Counted from the first letter of the stretch, positions 42,593 to 51,729 are shown. The stretch: DNA of 64,000 nucleotides from Actinospineispora acaciae DSM 45401 (GCF_000620785.1 NZ_JIAI01000001.1:1426001-1490000), one strand, 5' to 3'. Made by a program: numbers and translations. The notes: generated from the sequence alone by a model not told the origin.

Positions 42593-43381
42593 TCAGCGCG
42601 GGGACTGTGCCTTGGTGGTGCCGGACCAGTGCACGGGCAGCGTGGGGTTGCCCGCCGAGGAGCCTCCGTCCACGCGGAGCACGGCGCCGGTGGTCCAGGC
42701 GGCGTCGGGTGAGGCGAGGTGGTACACGGCAGCCGCGACGTCGGCGGGCTGTCCGACGCGGCCGAGCGGGTTGGCGGACACGGCGGCGGCGTACTCGTCG
42801 GTGATCGGGTTGACGTCCTGGCTGCTGCCGGCCACGAAGCCGGGCGACACGGCGTTGACCCGGATCCCGTGCGCGCCCAGCTCGACGGCGCAGGACCGGG
42901 TGAGCATCTCCAGCGCCGCCTTCGACGTGCAGTAGTGCGCGGCGCCGGGGCGGGCACGGATGGCCGCTCCGGAGGCGAGGTTCACCACGGCGGCCGGGCG
43001 CCCGCGCGCCAGGCGGGCGAGGGCCACGGTGGTGAGCATCGGCGCCCGGGTGTTGACGGCGAGCACGTGGTCCCACATCGGCGCGGTCATCTCGATCAGC
43101 GGCGTGGCCGGCCAGATGCCGGCGGCGTTGACCAGCACATCGACCGGGCCGTTGCGCTGCCATGCCCGGTCCACGACCTCGCCGGCCGACGGGACGCTCA
43201 GGTCGGCCTCGATCGCGTCGACGGCCACGTCGTGCGCGGCGGCCACCGCGTCCAGGCGCTCGCGCAGGACCGGGTACCGGGCGTCCACGCCGGTGATCCG
43301 GTCGCCGGCGGCGGCGAACCGTTCGGCGATGGCGCCGCCGAGGCCACCGGCCGCGCCCGTGACCAGGACGTGCCGGGTCAC
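42593..43381 (-). CDS. SDR-family oxidoreductase
   Basis: A 262-residue short-chain dehydrogenase. Nucleotide motif VTGAAGGLGGAIAERFA, NAAG, catalytic Ser in NLASGAA and YCTSK (Y-x-x-x-K) are present, with PGFVAG following. The GTG start overlaps the stop of the M20 hydrolase gene. It is the last gene of the amide/peptide operon and may oxidise or reduce the released product. Confidence 0.88.
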   Translation of the reverse strand: MTRHVLVTGAAGGLGGAIAERFAAAGDRITGVDARYPVLRERLDAVAAAHDVAVDAIEADLSVPSAGEVVDRAWQRNGPVDVLVNAAGIWPATPLIEMTAPMWDHVLAVNTRAPMLTTVALARLARGRPAAVVNLASGAAIRARPGAAHYCTSKAALEMLTRSCAVELGAHGIRVNAVSPGFVAGSSQDVNPITDEYAAAVSANPLGRVGQPADVAAAVYHLASPDAAWTTGAVLRVDGGSSAGNPTLPVHWSGTTKAQSPR

Positions 43382-44649
43382 CAGCGTCCCTCCTTGATAG
43401 AACGTTCCAGCCAGGACACGGCCACCGGCAGCACCGCCTCGTCCACGTCGAACAGCGGCGAGTGCGGCGGCCCGGGGGTGTCCGAGCCGACGATCGCGTA
43501 GCCGGCCAGGCCGCCGGCGCGCTGCACCTCGTCCATCAGCAGGCTGGCGTCGTCGCTGGCGCCGAGCGGGTGGGTGGGCCTGACCTCGGCGAGGCCCTCG
43601 GCGGCGGCCGTCAGCGCGGTGGCCACGGCCGGGTCGGTCACGGCGGCGGTGGCCCGGCCGGTGACGGTCAGCTCGACGCCGGCCTCGTACATGTCCCCGG
43701 CGGCGCGGACCACCACCTCGGCGCGGCGGGCCAGCTCGGCGGCCACGCCGGCGGTGTCGGCCCGGGTCTCGTAGCTCAGCTCGGCCTCGCCGGCGATCAC
43801 GTTCGGGGCCACGCCGGCGACCAGGCGGCCGACGTTGACCCTGGTCACGGCGCCGGCGAAGGGTGGAAGCGCGTGCAGGTTGAGCGCCGCGGTGGCCGCC
43901 GCGAGCAGCGCGTTGCGGCCCTGCTCGGGGGCCTTGGCCGCGTGCGCCTGCCGGCCGGTGAAGCGGGCCAGGTGCTTGGACGTGGCGATCAGCTCGGTGG
44001 CGGCCGGCGCGAGCAGCCCGCTGGGCAGCCCGAACGCGAGGTGCACCGCGAGCAGGACGTCGACGTCCGCGCACGCCCCCGCCGCCACCATCGGCGCGGC
44101 GCCGCGCACCCCCTCCTCGGCGGGCTGGAACAGCAGCCGGACGCTGCCGGGGAAGTCGCCTGACGAGAGCGCCGCGGCCAGCGCCAGCCCGATCGCCACG
44201 TGCCCGTCGTGCCCGCACGCGTGCATCACGCCCGGGTGGCGGGAGGCGAAGCCGCCGGCGCCGGGCCGGTGGTCGGCGCCGTCCGGCTCGGTGATCGGCA
44301 GCGCGTCGAGGTCGAACCGCAGCGCGACCCGCCGGCCCGGCCGGTTCCCGTCGAGGTCGGCGATGACGGCGGTGTGGCCGCCGGCCAGCCGCGCCACGGT
44401 GTCCGGTGCCACCCCTTCGGCCCGCGCCCGCTCGGCGGCGTGGTCGAGCACGGACGTTGCCGGCAGCCCCGGCAGGCCGGCCGCGTCGATCACGTCCCGG
44501 CCGGAGCGCACCGACCAGCCCAGCGCGCGCACGGCGGCCTCCACCCTGGCGGCGGTGCGGATCTCGGTGAAGCCCAGCTCGGGGTGGGCGTGCAGGTCGC
44601 GCCGCACGGCCACCACGTCGGTCGGGTCGTCGGGCCAGGGGTGGGTCAT
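43378..44649 (-). CDS. M20 amidohydrolase, AbgA-like
   Basis: A 423-residue M20D metallohydrolase. Motifs are RRDLHAHPELGFTEIRTA, ALRFDLDALPI, MHACGHDGHVAIGLALA and LLFQPAEEG (metal Asp/His/Glu set). An insert WSVRSGRDVIDAAGLPG is characteristic of AbgA, a subunit of p-aminobenzoyl-glutamate hydrolase. ATGA overlap links it to the second M20 gene upstream, as in the abgA-abgB arrangement. It may cleave an N-acyl or aminobenzoyl amino acid. Confidence 0.82.
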   Translation of the reverse strand: MTHPWPDDPTDVVAVRRDLHAHPELGFTEIRTAARVEAAVRALGWSVRSGRDVIDAAGLPGLPATSVLDHAAERARAEGVAPDTVARLAGGHTAVIADLDGNRPGRRVALRFDLDALPITEPDGADHRPGAGGFASRHPGVMHACGHDGHVAIGLALAAALSSGDFPGSVRLLFQPAEEGVRGAAPMVAAGACADVDVLLAVHLAFGLPSGLLAPAATELIATSKHLARFTGRQAHAAKAPEQGRNALLAAATAALNLHALPPFAGAVTRVNVGRLVAGVAPNVIAGEAELSYETRADTAGVAAELARRAEVVVRAAGDMYEAGVELTVTGRATAAVTDPAVATALTAAAEGLAEVRPTHPLGASDDASLLMDEVQRAGGLAGYAIVGSDTPGPPHSPLFDVDEAVLPVAVSWLERSIKEGRW

Positions 44650-45833
44650 TCCGGCAGGTCCGGGCCTCGGGTGGCGAACTCGGCGCGCGCGGACGCGAAC
44701 AGCTCCGGGTCGGCCAGCAGGTCGGCACCGGCGCAGGCCAGCGCGACGGCCATCCGCAGCATGGCCCGCTGCGCGCGGGGCTGGGCGACCGCCTCGGCCA
44801 TGGCCAGCGAATGGCTCGGCGTGCCCCTGTCCATCACCTGCAGGTACGGGTGGATGGCGGGGAGCACGAGGCTGACGTTACCGATGTCCGAGGATCCGGT
44901 GCCACCCCGCAGCGGCGGCTGCTCGACCGCAACGCCCTGCCGGCGCAGGTGGCCGGCGACCAGACCGGCGATCACGTGGTTGTTCTTGCGCTCGGCATAG
45001 CGGACTCCCCTGGCGATCGTCACGGTGGTGCCGGTGGCGCCCGCTGCCCCGGCGGCGATCGCCTCCACCCGGTCGACCAGCTCGTCCACCACCTCGCCAG
45101 TCAGCGCCCTGACCATGAACTCCGCCCTGGTGTACGCCGGCACGATGTTGGGCGCCTCGCCGCCGTGCGTGATCACCCCGTGCAGCCGGGAGGTCTCCGG
45201 GACGAACTGGCGCAGCGCGTCGACCCCGACGAAGAACTGGATCATCGCCGCCAGCGCGCTGCGGCCCTCGTGCGCGCTGGCCGCCGCGTGCGCGGCCACG
45301 CCGTGGAACTCGATCTCCAGCCGGCGGGTGGCGGTGGCGTGCCGGATCGGCATGGTGGTGTCGCCGGGATGGAACATCAGCGCGGCGTCGACGTCGTCGA
45401 ACACGCCGGCCTCCAGCAGCAGCACCTTGCCGCCCGCGCCCTCCTCCCCCGGGGTGCCGATGCACGACACCGTGCCCGGCAGCTCGGGCGCGGCCCGGCG
45501 CAGGGCCAGCGCCGCGCCCACCCCGCCGGCCGCGATCAGGTTGTGCCCGCAGCCGTGGCCGACGCCGGGCAGCGCGTCGTACTCGCACAGGAACGCGAGC
45601 ACCGGCGACCCGGAGCCGGCGCGGGCACGGAACGCGGTCCGCAGCCCGCCGACGCCCTCCTCCACCGCGAAGTCCGCGCCCAGCAGCCCGGCGAGCCGGC
45701 TGGCCGCGTACTTCTCCTCCAGCGCCAGCTCGGGATGGGCGTGCAGATCGAGGCTCAGCTCGGTCAGGGTCTCGGACAGTGCGCTGATCTCGTCCGCGAT
45801 CCGTTCGTGGACCTCGGCGCCGGCGCCAGACAC
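44646..45833 (-). CDS. M20 amidohydrolase, AbgB/PM20D2-like
   Basis: A 395-residue M20D hydrolase: LSLDLHAHPELALEEKYAASRL, LAFLCEYDALPGVGHGCGHNLIA, GTPGEEGAGGKVLLLEAG, and a dimerisation lid with FHGVAAHAAASAHEGRSAL. The GTG at 45831-45833 has AGGAGG 9 bases upstream. Paired with an AbgA-like gene, so a heteromeric amide hydrolase is likely. Shorter than E. coli AbgB (about 480), so assignment is at family level. Confidence 0.82.
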   Translation of the reverse strand: MSGAGAEVHERIADEISALSETLTELSLDLHAHPELALEEKYAASRLAGLLGADFAVEEGVGGLRTAFRARAGSGSPVLAFLCEYDALPGVGHGCGHNLIAAGGVGAALALRRAAPELPGTVSCIGTPGEEGAGGKVLLLEAGVFDDVDAALMFHPGDTTMPIRHATATRRLEIEFHGVAAHAAASAHEGRSALAAMIQFFVGVDALRQFVPETSRLHGVITHGGEAPNIVPAYTRAEFMVRALTGEVVDELVDRVEAIAAGAAGATGTTVTIARGVRYAERKNNHVIAGLVAGHLRRQGVAVEQPPLRGGTGSSDIGNVSLVLPAIHPYLQVMDRGTPSHSLAMAEAVAQPRAQRAMLRMAVALACAGADLLADPELFASARAEFATRGPDLPE

Positions 45834-45853
45834 GCGTGGGGACCTCCTCTTGA

Positions 45854-46903
45854 CTACAGGACGTGATGCAACAGGCGCTGTGCGTTCCCGCCCAGGATCT
45901 TCGCGATGTCGGTGTCGGTCCAGCCGCGGCGCACCAGCCAGGCCGCGGCGTTGCGCGGCGCCTCCGCCGGGTTCTCCATGCCGGCCACGTACGCGGGCAC
46001 CGGCGTCCCCTCGCGCCCGGGCACCGGCAGCGGCGCCCACCCCGCGGCCGCGTACAGCCCGCTGTGGTCGCCGAAGAAGCTGTCCGGCCCGAGGCCGACA
46101 TGATCGACGCCCACCAGCGAGGCGATGTACTCCACGTGCGCCATGACCGCGTCCAGGTCGTGCTCGGCGCGGCCGTCCACCCGGGTCGACCCCGGCGAGG
46201 CCGACACCCCGATCACGCCGCCGCCGGCGGCCACCGCCCGCAGCACGTCGTCCGGCTTCATCCGGGGGCTCGGCCAGCACGCCCTGGCGCCGGCGTGGCT
46301 GATCATCACAGGAGCAGTGCTCGCCTCGGCGGCCAGGATGGCGGTGCGGTCGCCGACGTGGGCGAGGTCGACGAGCATCCCGAGCCGGTTCATCAGCGCG
46401 ACCGCGTCGCGGCCGAGTCCGCTGAGCCCGTCGTCGACGGACTGGCCCAGCCCGCCGCCGAGCGGGTTGCCGGCGTTGTAGGTCAGCCCGGCCGCGCGGA
46501 ACCCGGCGGCGTGCAGCTCCTCGATGCCGCCCAGGTCGGTGCCGATGCTGCCCAGGTCCTCCAGCGCCAGCAGCACGCTGGGCCCGGCGTCGGCGCTGTC
46601 TGCCTCGGCGCGCATCCCGGCGGCCCAGCGCAGCAGCCGTTGCTGGTCGGGCTCGGCCAGCGCGCTGGCCAGCACCACGTCCAGGCCCGAGCGGCGAAGC
46701 CCGGCGTGGCCGAGGCGGTCGGTGCCCTGCTCGTGGTGCCGGGCCCAGGTCTGGGCGGTCAGCGGGTCGGGCAGCCGCACCGGGTGGTCGTGCAGCGACA
46801 CCACGGTCCCCGCCAGCAGCCGCTGCACCCGTTCGAGCTGGCCGGACGTCAGCTCCAGCGGATATGGCGGCAGCCGGTCGACGTCGCTGGCGAGCGTGAT
46901 CAT
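45854..46903 (-). CDS. M19 dipeptidase
   Basis: A 349-residue renal-dipeptidase family enzyme without signal peptide. The first metal motif is SLHDHP (H38, D39, H40), the bridging glutamate is E115 in LLALEDLGS, and H182 (VDLAHVGDRT) and H203 (MISHAGA) complete the site. Unlike the homologue at 24356-25330 it retains the glutamate. It is translationally coupled to the MHS transporter gene (ATGA) and precedes two M20 hydrolases, suggesting import followed by peptide-bond hydrolysis. Confidence 0.87.
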   Translation of the reverse strand: MITLASDVDRLPPYPLELTSGQLERVQRLLAGTVVSLHDHPVRLPDPLTAQTWARHHEQGTDRLGHAGLRRSGLDVVLASALAEPDQQRLLRWAAGMRAEADSADAGPSVLLALEDLGSIGTDLGGIEELHAAGFRAAGLTYNAGNPLGGGLGQSVDDGLSGLGRDAVALMNRLGMLVDLAHVGDRTAILAAEASTAPVMISHAGARACWPSPRMKPDDVLRAVAAGGGVIGVSASPGSTRVDGRAEHDLDAVMAHVEYIASLVGVDHVGLGPDSFFGDHSGLYAAAGWAPLPVPGREGTPVPAYVAGMENPAEAPRNAAAWLVRRGWTDTDIAKILGGNAQRLLHHVL

Positions 46904-48180
46904 GCGTCCACGTCCGCGTTCCTGGTCTCGGGCATGAAGTAGAAGAACAGGCCGGTGACCACGGCGGTGACGCTGACGTAGAGCGGCACCGCCCAGAGGT
47001 TGTTGCGGGAGCCGAAGAACTGCATCACGCTCGGCGCGGTGCCGCCGAAGAGCGCGTTCGAGATCGCGTACGGCAGCGCGATGCCGATCGTGCGGACCCT
47101 GGGCGGGAACAGCTCCGCGAAAACCGTCGCCAGGTTCGAGTGGTTCAGCGACAGGAACGCCATGCCGACCAGCGAGACCAGCAGCACGCTGCCGAAGCCG
47201 CCGGTCATCAGCGTCAGCAGCGGGAACGGCAGGATCACGAACGCGACCGCGTAGACCAGCATCGTCGGCCGGCGCCCGTAGCGGTCGGAGAGCATCGCCG
47301 CGAACGGCAACAGCACCACGAAGAACGCCAGCGCGATCGTGTTGGCCAACTGGGCGTCCGCCTTGTCCGCCTTGACGGTCAGCACCGCGTAGGTGGGCAG
47401 GTAGGTCAGCCACATGTAGGTGATCACGGACCCGGCGATGGAGATGCCGAACACGAACCAGGCCCCGCGCCGGTGCCCGGCGGCCATCGCGCCCAGCGGC
47501 TTCTCCGCGCGCTGCCCGGACTCGGCCAGCCGCACGAACGCCTCCGGCTCGGCCAGCCGGCGCCTGATGTAGAGCCCGACCAGTCCGATCACCGCGCCCA
47601 GCGCGAACGGCACCCGCCAGCCCCACGAGGACATCGCGGCGTCGTCGAGCAGCCGGGTGAGCACGGTGGCGCTCAGCGAGGCGCACAGGATGCCCAGCAC
47701 GACCGACACCTGCTGGAACGACCCGGCGAACGCGCGGCGCCCCGGCCTGGCCCACTCCACCAGGAACGACGCCGAGGTGCCGAACTCGCCGCCGGTGGAG
47801 AACCCCTGCAGCAGCCGGCCGACGATCAGGATCGCGGCGGCCAGCCAGCCCACCGAGCCGTGCGTCGGGGCCACCGCGATCAGCAGGCTGCCGGCGGCCA
47901 TCAGCAGGATCGTGAGCGTCATGCCGTGCCGGCGGCCGTGCCGGTCCGCGTAGCTGCCGAGCACCGCCGCGCCGACCGGGCGCATGAAGAAGCTGATCGC
48001 GAACACCAGCAGCGTGGACAGCGTGGCGGACGCACCGCCGCCGGGGAAGAACTGGGCGGCGAAGTACGGCGCGAAGAACCCGTACACCGACCAGTCGAAC
48101 CATTCGACGAAGTTGCCGATGGTCCCGCCGGCGAGCGCGCGGGCGGTGCCGCCGGCGTCGCGGGTTCGGGCTGAGGTCAC
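46900..48180 (-). CDS. MHS-family MFS transporter
   Basis: A 426-residue 12-helix permease. GTIGNFVEWFDWSVYGFFAPYFA, GSYADRHGRRHGMTL and GFSTGGEFGTSASFLVEWA are metabolite:H+ symporter signatures. The GTG at 48178-48180 is preferred although it has no ribosome site; a leaderless mRNA is possible. A TTG at 48216 is an alternative. It is the first gene of the amide/peptide operon and probably imports its substrate. It diverges from an Lrp-type regulator. Confidence 0.87.
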   Translation of the reverse strand: MTSARTRDAGGTARALAGGTIGNFVEWFDWSVYGFFAPYFAAQFFPGGGASATLSTLLVFAISFFMRPVGAAVLGSYADRHGRRHGMTLTILLMAAGSLLIAVAPTHGSVGWLAAAILIVGRLLQGFSTGGEFGTSASFLVEWARPGRRAFAGSFQQVSVVLGILCASLSATVLTRLLDDAAMSSWGWRVPFALGAVIGLVGLYIRRRLAEPEAFVRLAESGQRAEKPLGAMAAGHRRGAWFVFGISIAGSVITYMWLTYLPTYAVLTVKADKADAQLANTIALAFFVVLLPFAAMLSDRYGRRPTMLVYAVAFVILPFPLLTLMTGGFGSVLLVSLVGMAFLSLNHSNLATVFAELFPPRVRTIGIALPYAISNALFGGTAPSVMQFFGSRNNLWAVPLYVSVTAVVTGLFFYFMPETRNADVDA

Positions 48181-48262
48181 CGACAGATAATCGGAGCCGC
48201 ATCCGTGAACGAGCAACTCTGACGCTCGAAATGCAAGGATCAGTCGCTGCTACCGCCCTGTC

Positions 48263-49267
48263 ATGAAAGATACTGGCCAGATGGACGAAGTCGATCTCCG
48301 CGTGGTGGCCGCCCTGGTGGCCCATCCGCGCGCCAGTTGGCCGGCGATCGGCAGGGCCGTCAACGCCTCGGAGGCCACCGTCTCCCGGCGCGCCGGCCGG
48401 ATCCTGGCCTCGCGGCGCATCCACATCACCGCCACCCTCGACGTGCTGGCCACCGGCCGAGGCGTGCCGGCCTTCGTACGGGTCCGCTGCTCGCCCGGCA
48501 GGTCCGTGGCGGTGGCCAACGCGCTCACCCGCTGGCCGAGCGTGCGGTTCGTCTCGCTGGTCTCCGGCGCGGCGGACTGCCTGGTCGAACTGGTCGCCAC
48601 CGACCGCAACGACCTGCTGGAGCTCACCCTGCTGCGGCTGCCGGAGCTCGACGGCGTCACCGGCAGCAGCTCGGAGGTGGTGCTGCGCCGGTTCGCCACC
48701 GGGGTGGGCTGGGACCCCGGCATCCTGGCGCCCGACGCGGTGGCCGCCCTGCGCGCCGACCGGATCGACCGCTGGGACCGCCCCCATCCCAGCGCGCCCG
48801 CCCCGGCCCTGACCGAGGTCGACGAGGCGCTGGCCGCCGCGCTGGCCGAGGACGGCAGGGCGCGCTGGCGCGACCTCGCGGCCCGGGCCGGCATCATCGA
48901 GAGCACCGCCCGGCGCCGGGTGGAGAACCTGTGCCGGCACGGCGCGCTGCGGCTGCGCACCGTCGTCGAGCCGGAGACCCTGGGCCTACCGGTGACCGCG
49001 TTCCTCTGGCTGCGGGTCGACCCCCGGCGGGTGGACGCGGTGGCCGACGAGCTGAGCCGCCGCCCGGAGGTGCTGCTGCTGTGCGCGACGGCCGGGGAGC
49101 ACACCATGTGCGGCGAGGTGGCCGTCGCGGCGTACTCCGACCTGCACCGCTTCCTGACCGACACGCTCGGCGGGATCGCCGGGATCCGGGACGTGGACGT
49201 GACGCTGGGCCTGCGCACCCTCAAGCGCGCGTCCATCGTCAGGCCGTGGTTCCCGCCCGAGGGTTGA
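48263..49267 (+). CDS. Double Lrp/AsnC-type regulator
   Basis: A 334-residue protein with two Lrp units in tandem. Unit 1 has the helix-turn-helix ASWPAIGRAVNASEATVSRRAGRILASRRI and an effector domain. Unit 2 has ARWRDLAARAGIIESTARRRVENLCRHGAL with RLRTVVEPETLGLP. Single Lrp proteins are about 150 residues. It faces the MHS-M19-M20 operon and probably senses an amino acid or amide from it. A weak repeat CGAGC-N9-GCTCG lies at 48210-48228 between the two genes. Confidence 0.87.
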   Translation: MKDTGQMDEVDLRVVAALVAHPRASWPAIGRAVNASEATVSRRAGRILASRRIHITATLDVLATGRGVPAFVRVRCSPGRSVAVANALTRWPSVRFVSLVSGAADCLVELVATDRNDLLELTLLRLPELDGVTGSSSEVVLRRFATGVGWDPGILAPDAVAALRADRIDRWDRPHPSAPAPALTEVDEALAAALAEDGRARWRDLAARAGIIESTARRRVENLCRHGALRLRTVVEPETLGLPVTAFLWLRVDPRRVDAVADELSRRPEVLLLCATAGEHTMCGEVAVAAYSDLHRFLTDTLGGIAGIRDVDVTLGLRTLKRASIVRPWFPPEG

Positions 49268-49284
49268 CGTTCGGCCCACTCGGC

Positions 49285-49944
49285 TCACTCGTCGAACACG
49301 GTGACGGGACTGCGGCACACCCAGCACAGGCGCATGGTGATCGCCTCGGACGGCAGTGCGCGTTCGTCCCCCGGTTCGAGCAGGAACCCGTGCGTGGTCG
49401 TGACGTTCTCGCCGCCGGTGGCCTCGTAGCACGCTCGGCAGGCGCCGCTGCGGCACCGCGTGCAGCGGTACCCCCTGCCGGCCCGGATCAGCTCGTCGGC
49501 GCCCTCCGCGAACTCCGCGGTGTGCCACGGGTGGTCGCAGTCCGGATCGTCACACCCCGACTCCACGCGCCGGCAGGGCAGGATCGGGTAACCGCAGCGC
49601 GCGCAGTGGGTCGTCGACGGGGTCGGCTCCGGCAGGGGCGTGCGCTCGGGAATCTCGATCAGCGAGCCGTCGGCCTCGTCGAAGATCATGATCATGTCCC
49701 GGCCGAGGTTGCGCCCCAGGGTCTCCACGATCACGTAGTGGCCCTCGAGGCGAACGTCGCGCCCACGCAGGTACTCCAGCGCGACCGCCTCGCTCCTGAC
49801 CCAGGACACCTCGTAGACCTGCCCGTTGTCCTTCCTGTCCACGACGATGCCGCTGCCCTCGACGGTGTCGGCGTACTGACGCCACTGTCCGTACGCCTGG
49901 GTGCCGGGCTGGTACGCGCGCTGCTTGGGTCGCCACCACCGCAT
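49285..49944 (-). CDS. Cysteine-rich zinc-ribbon-like protein of unknown function
   Basis: A 219-residue soluble protein. The N-terminal half (about 20-105) looks like a beta-rich domain (IVVDRKDNGQVYEVSWV). The C-terminal half has eleven cysteines, including CxxC pairs at C114/C117, C161/C164, C169/C172 and C207/C210, which could bind two or three zinc ions. No named family is recognised. It precedes the XRE gene on the same strand with a 45-base gap. Confidence 0.6.
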   Translation of the reverse strand: MRWWRPKQRAYQPGTQAYGQWRQYADTVEGSGIVVDRKDNGQVYEVSWVRSEAVALEYLRGRDVRLEGHYVIVETLGRNLGRDMIMIFDEADGSLIEIPERTPLPEPTPSTTHCARCGYPILPCRRVESGCDDPDCDHPWHTAEFAEGADELIRAGRGYRCTRCRSGACRACYEATGGENVTTTHGFLLEPGDERALPSEAITMRLCWVCRSPVTVFDE

Positions 49945-49989
49945 GGCGACAAGTGTGGAGCACGGCGGCCGGGAACGGTCCCGGACGAG

Positions 49990-50259
49990 CTACGAGACGG
50001 CTTCCAGCGGTAGGTCGTTGCCGCGCCAGGTGGCCGCCAGCTCCCGCACCGGCAGGTTGAGCGCCTCGCCGAGGCAGATGATCGTGCCGAACCCGGGCGA
50101 GGGCAGCCGCCCGGTCTCGATCTTGCGCAGGGTCTCCGGCGAGATGCCGGCCGCGTGCGCGACCTCCGCCAGGTCGCGTCCGGCTCGCGCGCGGCGCAGC
50201 AGGGCGCCGAGGCGCCTGCCGGCTTCGATCTGCTCGGGCGTGAGCGGTTGGCGGACCAT
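49990..50259 (-). CDS. XRE-family helix-turn-helix regulator
   Basis: An 89-residue DNA-binding protein with only an HTH domain: RAGRDLAEVAHAAGISPETLRKIETGRLPSP, then a short ELAATWRGNDLP tail. It diverges from the methionine aminopeptidase gene, and the shared region holds two copies of a palindrome, so it almost certainly represses both itself and map. Confidence 0.85.
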   Translation of the reverse strand: MVRQPLTPEQIEAGRRLGALLRRARAGRDLAEVAHAAGISPETLRKIETGRLPSPGFGTIICLGEALNLPVRELAATWRGNDLPLEAVS

Positions 50260-50275
50260 GCCCCCAGGATATGGC

Positions 50276-50323
50276 TGGTATTTCTATACCGGCAAGTGTT
50301 AGCGTGTCGGTATAGAAATACCA
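50276..50323. promoter_or_regulatory. Double operator between xre and map
   Basis: TGGTATTTCTATACCG (50276-50291) and its perfect reverse complement CGGTATAGAAATACCA (50308-50323) flank a 16-base centre. Each half is itself a GGTAT-N4-ATACC palindrome, so there are two identical operator sites, one per gene. The TATAGA in each may be part of a -10 element. Expected ligand is the XRE protein. Confidence 0.75.
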
Positions 50324-50346
50324 ACATCCTGTGACGCGAGGTATCC

Positions 50347-51129
50347 GTGATCGAGCTGAAGACGCCCGCCGAGATCCAGCGCATGCACGTGGCCGGGCGT
50401 TTCGTCGCCGAGGCGCTCTCCGAGGTGGGTCGGCTCGCCGATGTGGGCGTCAACCTGCTGGACCTGGAGCACCACGTGCGCGGCATGATCAAACGGCGCG
50501 GCGCGGAGTCGTGCTACTGGGACTACGCGCCCTCCTTCGGCAAGGGCCCGTTCCGGAACGTCATCTGCCTGTCGGTCAACGACGCCGTCCTGCACGGCCT
50601 GCCCCACGACTACACGCTGCGCGACGGCGACGTGCTCAGCGCGGACCTCGCGGTCAGCATCGACGGCTGGGCCGCCGACTCGGCGCGCACGGTCGTCGTC
50701 GGCACCGCCGCCGAGGAGGACCTGCGGATCATCCGCGCCACCGAGGAGGCGTTGGAGGCGGCGATCGAGGTGGCGCGCCCCGGCAACCGCCTCGGCGACA
50801 TCTCGGCGGCGATCTGGGCGGTGGCCCGCGACTACGGCTATCCGGTCAACACCGAGTTCGGTGGTCACGGCATCGGCCGCACCATGCACGAGCAGCTCCA
50901 CATCCCCAACAAGGGCCGGGCGGGCCGAGGCCTGAAGCTGCGGCCGGGGTTGACCCTCGCGCTCGAACCCTGGTTCGCCCGCACCACCGACCAGATCGTC
51001 TTCGACCCCGACGGCTGGACCATCCGGTCGGCCGACGGCTCGCGCACGGCCCACTCCGAGCACACCGTGGCGGTCACTGAGGACGGGCCCCTGGTGCTCA
51101 CCCGGCGTGAACCATCTTCAGGGCCATGA
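50347..51129 (+). CDS. map: Type I methionine aminopeptidase
   Basis: A 260-residue cytosolic enzyme removing N-terminal methionine. All five metal ligands are visible: D100 (LSADLAV), D111 (WAADSA), H174 (FGGHGIG), E207 (LALEPW) and E238 (HSEHT), with substrate-contact H83 (VLHGLPH). The GTG at 50347 begins the domain; no SH3-binding N-terminal extension is present. Local control by an XRE repressor suggests an inducible extra copy beside the housekeeping one. Its 3' end overlaps lysE by 32 bases on the other strand. Confidence 0.92.
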   Translation: MIELKTPAEIQRMHVAGRFVAEALSEVGRLADVGVNLLDLEHHVRGMIKRRGAESCYWDYAPSFGKGPFRNVICLSVNDAVLHGLPHDYTLRDGDVLSADLAVSIDGWAADSARTVVVGTAAEEDLRIIRATEEALEAAIEVARPGNRLGDISAAIWAVARDYGYPVNTEFGGHGIGRTMHEQLHIPNKGRAGRGLKLRPGLTLALEPWFARTTDQIVFDPDGWTIRSADGSRTAHSEHTVAVTEDGPLVLTRREPSSGP

Positions 51130-51703
51130 GGGTGATCAGGACGCTGGAGGCCACGGCGGTCACGAGCCGGCCGCGCGGGCCGGTGAGCGTCCGGCCGAGC
51201 GCCGCGCCGCCCCCCGCCAGCAGCAGCTGCCAGCTCGCCGAGGCGGCGACGACGGCGAGCACGTACGCGGCCTCCTCGTCGGCCGAGGCGCCCTGGGCCT
51301 GCCGGCCGAGCACCAGCGCGACGAAGTAGACCGCGGGCCACGGGTTGAGCACGGTCAGGCCCAGGTAGGTCAGGTAGGCGCGGGCCGGCCGGATGGGCGT
51401 GTCGGCCTTCCCCCGGCTCCTCGGGGCCGTCACCGCGATGCGAACCGCCATGGCGACGAGGACGGCTGCGGCGACCACCCGGAGAGTCCCCGCGTACGGC
51501 TGGAGCGCGCCGGCGAGCGCGGCGCCGCCCAGCACCGCCGCGACCGCGTACAGCGCGTCCGCGGATGCCGCGCCCATGGCAGCCGCCGCGCCGGTGCGAA
51601 ACGACGTCCGCGCGGTCATGTCCACCATGAGCACGGCGACGGCGCCGACGGGCACGGCCACCCCGTACCCGGCCCAGAGCCCGGCGACTATCGAGTCCGT
51701 CAT
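51098..51703 (-). CDS. LysE-family amino acid exporter
   Basis: A 201-residue membrane protein with six hydrophobic helices. GYGVAVPVGAVAVLMVDMT near the N-terminus and GLTVLNPWPAVYFVAL (the NP motif of helix 5) mark the LysE/RhtB family. The ATG at 51701-51703 is used. It diverges from a LysR gene, the usual ArgP/LysG-lysE pairing, so it likely exports a basic or hydrophobic amino acid. Confidence 0.83.
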   Translation of the reverse strand: MTDSIVAGLWAGYGVAVPVGAVAVLMVDMTARTSFRTGAAAAMGAASADALYAVAAVLGGAALAGALQPYAGTLRVVAAAVLVAMAVRIAVTAPRSRGKADTPIRPARAYLTYLGLTVLNPWPAVYFVALVLGRQAQGASADEEAAYVLAVVAASASWQLLLAGGGAALGRTLTGPRGRLVTAVASSVLITLMALKMVHAG

Positions 51704-51729
51704 GCCCCCAGCGTCGGCGCGGACAATCG

